A stretch of DNA of 64,000 nucleotides from the NCBI RefSeq assembly GCF_014642875.1, contig NZ_BMJC01000006.1, positions 1-64,000 of the forward strand, read 5' to 3'. The notes under the pieces were generated by a model. It did not search any database. It was given only the letters and a program-made list of their open reading frames with translations, and was not told the origin of the DNA. Origin of the DNA: Puia dinghuensis (GTDB taxonomy: Bacteria > Bacteroidota > Bacteroidia > Chitinophagales > Chitinophagaceae). The position numbers and the translations under genes were made by a program. This document shows positions 57,993 through 64,000 of this stretch, one piece after another (the first letter of the stretch is position 1; each line of letters opens with the position of its first letter).

Positions 57993-59621
57993 TTAATAAC
58001 CGGGGTTTTGGGTGAGGTTGGAATTGGCTTGCAGATCGGTGACCGGTATCGGGTAGATAGCATAGTGGGCATCCACCGCGGTGCCGCTGGCTACCCCACC
58101 CTTCCAGGGCCACAGGTAGGTGCCGCCGGTGAATTCGTTGAACCGAATGAGATCGGTGCGGCGGAAACATTCCCAATACAGCTCGCGGCCGCGCTCGTCG
58201 AGGATAAAGGGAAGGGTTAGCTGACCGGCCGAGATATTGCCGGAAGCATTTCCATACGCCCGCTGACGCAGGAGATTGATATAACCCAGGGCCGTGGTTG
58301 CGTCCCCACCGGTGCCTCCCTGAAGCACAGCTTCAGCATAAATAAGGTATTGTTCGGCGAGCCGGAAAAGGGGAAAATCGGTGGAAACGAATGTTCCGCC
58401 GGCTTGTGGTTCGGCCTCGACGCCCGTTGAAGTAATGTTGGTAAACTTATTGACAGGAACGCCCTGGTTGAACTGAGAAATATTTGCGATAGCCGACGTC
58501 ACTCCCGGTTCATTCAAAAAGATCCCGCGTTTATCCTTCGTTGAATCCGGGGTGGGAAAAAGCGCAGGAAGGCTGGCGGTGCTGCGATTGCCCGCCCATC
58601 CGCCGCTGGGAACTCCATAGTTGGCGGTGCTCATCGCATAGCCGGGGCTGCCCGGGGTATATGTGGAGTTCGCACAGGCGCTGTTCACCAGGAAGGTGGT
58701 GCCTCCATAGGTTTGGGTATTGATGCCGTCGTAAGGGATGGATAGTATCTGTTCGGTGTTGTTGACATTATTATCCCCCTCGAAGAGATTGGCATAATGC
58801 GGCATCAGCGTATATCCTGCGCCAATGACCTTCGACGACCAGGTGATGGCGTCGGTATAGCGGTTAGTTCCGGTATATACTCCGGCGTTGAGATAGATGC
58901 GCGCCAGCAACGCCCAGGCGGCCGCCTGATCGGCGCGGCCATAGACATTGGTGCGTGGTGCAGGGAGGGATGTAGCACAGGCCAGCAGTTCGGACTCCAC
59001 ATACTTGAACAGATCGGCCCGCTGTATCTGTTTGGGGAAGGAAAGCGGTCCAACGGGCGTAGTCTCTGTAGCAAAGGGGGGATTGGCGAAGGCATCCATC
59101 AGCACGGCGTATTGAAATGCCCGGAGAAAACGCGCTTCCGCTCTCATTTCGGCAATCGTCACTGTATCGCTGCCGCTGATCTTTGCACCACTTTCTGCCG
59201 ATGCGGTGCAATGTGTAATGAAATCGTTGCAAAGCGTTATCTGGTAGAGGCTGCGCGCATAGAGGCCGATGAGGATGGGGTCTGAGGACGTCCAGCTCAT
59301 ATTATGAAAGTCGGGCACTCCCGGGTCGCCCCAGGCGCAGACGGCTTCGTCCGTAGACAGCTCCTGTACATTCCAAAGACAGCGGACAAAATCCGATGTA
59401 CCGGCGTCGACACCTGCGATGTCCGAACTGGCCGGCCCTTGGGAACCGGTGAGGGTGTATCCGGCATATACCGTAGCAAGCGCCCCCTGGTAGCCGGCGA
59501 CATTGCGATAGACGGAATCTGCAAACACGGAGTTTGCCGGCAGCCGGTTCAGGTCTTTGTTGCAGGAGGCTAAGAAGAGGACCAGCCCGCAACCTATTAT
59601 AATGGAAATATTTTTGTTCAT
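57993..59621 (-). CDS. susD: SusD/RagB-family glycan-binding lipoprotein
   Basis: About 542 residues from the ATG at 59621. A lipoprotein signal (IIGCGLVLFLASC) is followed by the SusD fold: TPR-like helices (NVAGYQGALATVYAGYTLTGSQ, EMRAEARFLRAFQYAVLMDAF), RADLFKYVESELLACATSLP, RADQAAAWALLARIYLNAGVYTGTNRYTDAITWSSKVI, and the closing FILDERGRELYWECFRRTDLIRFNEF motif. SusD caps the SusC barrel and captures starch oligosaccharides at the surface. It lies 17 bases after susC. Starch as ligand is inferred from the GH13 and GH97 enzymes at this locus. Confidence 0.93.
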   Translation of the reverse strand: MNKNISIIIGCGLVLFLASCNKDLNRLPANSVFADSVYRNVAGYQGALATVYAGYTLTGSQGPASSDIAGVDAGTSDFVRCLWNVQELSTDEAVCAWGDPGVPDFHNMSWTSSDPILIGLYARSLYQITLCNDFITHCTASAESGAKISGSDTVTIAEMRAEARFLRAFQYAVLMDAFANPPFATETTPVGPLSFPKQIQRADLFKYVESELLACATSLPAPRTNVYGRADQAAAWALLARIYLNAGVYTGTNRYTDAITWSSKVIGAGYTLMPHYANLFEGDNNVNNTEQILSIPYDGINTQTYGGTTFLVNSACANSTYTPGSPGYAMSTANYGVPSGGWAGNRSTASLPALFPTPDSTKDKRGIFLNEPGVTSAIANISQFNQGVPVNKFTNITSTGVEAEPQAGGTFVSTDFPLFRLAEQYLIYAEAVLQGGTGGDATTALGYINLLRQRAYGNASGNISAGQLTLPFILDERGRELYWECFRRTDLIRFNEFTGGTYLWPWKGGVASGTAVDAHYAIYPIPVTDLQANSNLTQNPGY

Positions 59622-59653
59622 ACGATTTTCTTTCATGACTCAGCAGATAGTTG

Positions 59654-62611
59654 TTAAAAAGATAATTTAGCTCCCAGGGTGAAGGTCCGCGGGCGGGGGT
59701 ACAGCACATTATCGATGCCGCCATATATCTCCGGATCGGAACCCGTATATTTTGTCACCGTAAATACATTCTGACAATTGAGCGACAGGCGCAAGTTGTA
59801 AGAATTTTTCGCCAGGTAGCCGGCGTTGTAAGCGATGCCGAGGTTGTCCATTTTCAGGAAGGACGCGTTCTCGACGTAATAAGAAGAGAAGAATTGGTTG
59901 TTATAGAAATGGGTGTTGAGGATGCTGGAAGGGGCATTCTCCAGGAAGCCCACGGGGTTGAGCACGTTACGTATCACGGCGTTGTTGGAGGCGGCATTGT
60001 TGTAGACGTAGTTGCCGACACTGGCCCGGAGGACGGTGCTGATGCTCCACTTGTGGTAATTGAGGCTGGTGCTGAATCCAAAGGTGAAGGGGGCGAAGGG
60101 CGATTTGTAATGGATGAGGTCGTTCTGGTTGATGATGCCGTCCCTGTTCTGATCGACATAGGCGCCTTCAATGGGCTGACCTTTTGCGTTATATATCTGC
60201 TGGAGGACATAGAAGGAGAACGGGCTATAGCCGACCGAATGTACCTGGATGGTATTTCCTGTGCCCCCGTTGATGCCGCCTACGTTGTAGTTGACCAGTT
60301 TGGCAAGAGAGTCCTGGGAGACGGTGAGATTGGTGATGGTGAATTTGTTATAGCCCACGTTGAACCCGACATCCCAGGAGAGGTTGTTGGTGCGGATGAC
60401 CGTGGCCCTGATATTGAAATCCACCCCTTCGTCCTTCATATTGCCGACGTTGCGGGTTAGCTGGTTGCCGAAGTTGGAGAGGGTGGGTACGAAGACGGTG
60501 GCCAGCAGGTCGCGGGTCTTCTTGTAGTAATAGTCCACGCTACCCGTGATGCGGTTGTTAAGGAAACCGAAGTCGAGGCCGGCATCGGAAGTGGTAGTCT
60601 GTTCCCATTTCAGGTCGGCCGCGAAGGCGGAGGGGCTATAGAAATTGCTATAGTTGTTACCGAAGTCGATCTGGTTGGTGTTGCCGCTGAGGGAATAGTA
60701 ATTGAGGTAGGAATAATAGGGTATCCCGTCCTGGTTGCCCGTGAGGCCGTAGCTTAGCCGTACAGTCAGGTCGCTGAGCCAATGGACATCCTGCAGGAAG
60801 CTCTCGCGGCTCGCCTTCCAGGAAAAAGCGCCCGCGGGGAATACACCCCAGCGGTATTTGGGTGCGAATCGGGAGGAGCCGTCGGTGCGAATGGACCCCA
60901 TCAGGACGTATTTGTCGTTGTAGGTATAAATAAGGCGGCCGTACCAGGACTGCAGGGTCACCTCGCTGAAAGAGGTGGGGTAAACGGGTGTGGTGCCCGG
61001 GATGGTATCGTTTGCGGCGCTGATGGAAGGGTAATTCTTGTTGTGGTTATAATTGTCATAGTAGCCATAGCCGCCCATGGCGTTGATGTTGCTGTTGAGA
61101 GCCTTCAGATCTTTGACGTAGTTGAAATACCACTCGAGCACCTTATTCTTAAAATTGTTGTAGTACTGGTTGTTCTGCCCGCGCAACGTGGGAATGGCGT
61201 TGTAGTTCTGGGCTGCGTTGGCGGGAACGCGGTATGTCCCGTCGTGTCTGGCGACGTCATACCCGAGGTTGAGGTTGGCATGGAGATCGGGCAGGAAGTG
61301 CAGCTTGTAGTCGATCTGGATATTGCCGAAGCTGCGGAGGGCGTGGTTTTGCGCGTTGTATTGTTGGAGCAGGGCGACAGGGTTGCGGTTCGACAGCGAT
61401 TGAGGCGTCGTATCGTTTGTCATCCACTCGAAATAGCCGCCGAAGGGACTCTTGCTGTTATAAACCGGCTGGGTGGGATCGAAGGTGACCGCGCTGCCTA
61501 CCGCGCTGGTGTTGGCGGTGCGGGAGTCGGTGTTGCTGCCATGAACGTTTATGTCGATCTTGAGGTAGTTGTTGAACAGGTGGGGGCTGAGGCTGAGGAA
61601 GAGAGCCTCGCGCTTCAGGTTATCCGTCTTGAGGATACCATCCTGGCTGAGAAATTCGCCGGACAAGTAATAGGGAACGGTGTAGAGGCTGCCGCTGACA
61701 TTGAGGTTATTATCGCTGGTGACGGCGGTCTGGTAGATCTGCTTTTGCCAGTCGGTGCTGGCCGACCCCAAAAAGGCGACCTGGGTCGGGGTACCATAGG
61801 TGTTCACCAGCGTCCGGAACTGGCCGGCCGACAAAACGGGGTATTCTTTTGGGTTATACGATGCGGAGATCTGCGGTGCAAAATTGATCACGGCTTTGCC
61901 GGCCTTGCCGTGCTTGCTGGTAATGAGGATCACGCCGTTGGAAGCCCGGGAACCATAGATGGCTGCCGAGGCGGCATCCTTCAACACGTTGAAGCTTTCG
62001 ATGTCGTTGGGATTGATGCCCTCGAAGTTAGCCGAACTGAGGGGGAGACCATCGATGACAACGAGAGGATCGTTGCTGGCGTTGAGGGAGGCCCCGCCCC
62101 TGATGCGGATGGTGCTGCCCGACCCCGGCTGGCCGCCGTTGGAGGTGATGGTGACCCCGGCGACCTTGCCCACGATGAGCTGTTCGGGGGAGGTGATGGA
62201 CCCTTGCTGGAAGTCTTTAAGGGTGACTGTCGAGACGCTGCCGGTAACGTCCTTCTTCTTCACTGTTCCATAACCGATGACCACCACTTCTCCCAGGGAG
62301 GTTGATGACCCGGCTACCAGCTTTATGTTGATACTGCCTTCGCCCACGGCAACCTCCTGTTGGGCATAGCCTACTGCAGAGATGATGAGCGCCGCCGGCT
62401 GTTTATCGACGCTGAGGTGGAATACCCCGTCGGCGCCGGTGGTCGTCCCACGGGCAGACCCCTTCGGAACCACGGAAACCCCGGCCAAGGGCGTACCGTC
62501 CCGGGTATCGGTGATCTTGCCAGTAATGACTTTGGATTGAGCGAACAGATGGGATGTAACGGCTAGGAACAACAGTAGTGCTGCGCCGCATAGCAGGCAT
62601 TTTCTTTTCAT
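59654..62611 (-). CDS. susC: SusC/RagA-family TonB-dependent transporter
   Basis: A 985-residue outer-membrane transporter with a signal peptide (MKRKCLLCGAALLLFLAVTSHLFAQ), a carboxypeptidase-regulatory-like domain (ITGKITDTRDGTPLAGVSVVPKGSARGTTTGADGVFHL), the SusC-type plug start (GEVVVIGYGTVKKKDVTGSVSTV), GSTIRIRGGASLNASNDPLVVIDGLPL and ESFNVLKDAASAAIYGSRASNGVILITSK, then the large barrel ending LGAKLSF. It imports oligosaccharides with SusD. It is the first gene of the sus operon and lies downstream of a duplicated operator. Length is normal. Confidence 0.95.
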   Translation of the reverse strand: MKRKCLLCGAALLLFLAVTSHLFAQSKVITGKITDTRDGTPLAGVSVVPKGSARGTTTGADGVFHLSVDKQPAALIISAVGYAQQEVAVGEGSINIKLVAGSSTSLGEVVVIGYGTVKKKDVTGSVSTVTLKDFQQGSITSPEQLIVGKVAGVTITSNGGQPGSGSTIRIRGGASLNASNDPLVVIDGLPLSSANFEGINPNDIESFNVLKDAASAAIYGSRASNGVILITSKHGKAGKAVINFAPQISASYNPKEYPVLSAGQFRTLVNTYGTPTQVAFLGSASTDWQKQIYQTAVTSDNNLNVSGSLYTVPYYLSGEFLSQDGILKTDNLKREALFLSLSPHLFNNYLKIDINVHGSNTDSRTANTSAVGSAVTFDPTQPVYNSKSPFGGYFEWMTNDTTPQSLSNRNPVALLQQYNAQNHALRSFGNIQIDYKLHFLPDLHANLNLGYDVARHDGTYRVPANAAQNYNAIPTLRGQNNQYYNNFKNKVLEWYFNYVKDLKALNSNINAMGGYGYYDNYNHNKNYPSISAANDTIPGTTPVYPTSFSEVTLQSWYGRLIYTYNDKYVLMGSIRTDGSSRFAPKYRWGVFPAGAFSWKASRESFLQDVHWLSDLTVRLSYGLTGNQDGIPYYSYLNYYSLSGNTNQIDFGNNYSNFYSPSAFAADLKWEQTTTSDAGLDFGFLNNRITGSVDYYYKKTRDLLATVFVPTLSNFGNQLTRNVGNMKDEGVDFNIRATVIRTNNLSWDVGFNVGYNKFTITNLTVSQDSLAKLVNYNVGGINGGTGNTIQVHSVGYSPFSFYVLQQIYNAKGQPIEGAYVDQNRDGIINQNDLIHYKSPFAPFTFGFSTSLNYHKWSISTVLRASVGNYVYNNAASNNAVIRNVLNPVGFLENAPSSILNTHFYNNQFFSSYYVENASFLKMDNLGIAYNAGYLAKNSYNLRLSLNCQNVFTVTKYTGSDPEIYGGIDNVLYPRPRTFTLGAKLSF

Positions 62612-62675
62612 ATCGCAAGCAATTAGTTGGCTAAATCAAATGTCTAGCCTTTTTTTAAGCGTTTACCTTAGCTTT

Positions 62676-62696
62676 AATGTGTAATTTTTACACGAC
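62676..62696. promoter_or_regulatory. sus operator copy 1 (susC side)
   Basis: The site is AATGTGTAA-N4-TACACGAC, which contains the perfect palindrome GTGTAA-N3-TTACAC (62679-62693). It lies six bases downstream of the susC -7 box and matches copy 2 at 17 of 21 positions. Only the four central bases differ. Confidence 0.68.
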
Positions 62697-62702
62697 TTGA
62701 GG

Positions 62703-64000
<1,298 letters not shown>

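Noticed and set aside
60782-62305. A 507-codon open frame on the plus strand opposite susC.
   Set aside because: It is entirely antisense to a clear SusC gene with all family motifs. Its Val/Gly/Asp-rich composition is what the complementary strand of GC-rich SusC code gives.

Overview
The window is from a member of the Bacteroidota, most likely a Chitinophagaceae-type soil bacterium. The evidence is a SusC/SusD/SusE/SusF starch locus with a GH97 enzyme, four large secreted proteins with Por/type IX secretion (T9SS) C-terminal signals, promoters of the TTTG/TAnnTTTG type, weak Shine-Dalgarno sequences and a Bacteroidetes-style conjugation (Tra) cluster. The species assignment is inference. 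No rRNA, tRNA, CRISPR array or transposase gene was seen.

Layout. 1-3427: the end of an FtsX-like permease, an unknown coiled-coil protein, an alkaline-ceramidase-like membrane protein, and a two-gene unit of a small DUF6922-like protein plus a PD-(D/E)xK nuclease-like protein. 3463-5088 (minus): a beta-helix/pentapeptide-like protein with a C-terminal membrane anchor. It is divergent from the Tra cluster across an 11-bp perfect inverted repeat that contains both start codons. 5115-15092 (plus): a tightly overlapping type IV secretion cluster (TraE, TraF, TraG, three VirB5-like secreted proteins, TraJ, TraK, TraM, a short TraN and two small cytoplasmic genes). No relaxase, coupling protein or integrase lies in the window. 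15164-21857: a small unknown gene, two T9SS cargo proteins (one a GH44 glycosidase) and, convergently, a third cargo protein.

21924-35867 (minus) is one long exopolysaccharide operon, transcribed wza, wzc, NusG-like antiterminator, wzy, wzx, glycosyltransferase, acetyltransferase, glycosyltransferase, acetyltransferase, WecG/TagA-type transferase, polyprenyl-phosphate sugar transferase and beta-helix protein. 36212-45617 is a small-molecule island: an RCC1/hydrolase fusion, two paralogous Crp/Fnr-like regulators, a secreted epoxide hydrolase, an outer-membrane channel, an NTF2-like protein, an isochorismatase-like hydrolase, and a TetR regulator with operators in front of itself and of a tandem pair of alpha/beta hydrolases. 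The first hydrolase of the pair has lost its nucleophile. 45842-52648 holds a TonB-dependent receptor, a DsbA-like protein, two AraC-type regulators, an ArsR/SRPBCC operon with tandem palindromic operators, and small VOC and DUF1569 genes.

52721-64000 is a starch/alpha-glucan utilisation locus. susC-susD-susE-like-susF-like-GH13 are transcribed leftward, and a GH97 alpha-glucosidase-like gene, cut by the window end, runs rightward. Each of the two divergent start regions carries a copy of the same 21-bp near-palindrome just after a -7-like box. This suggests one regulator controls import and hydrolysis together.
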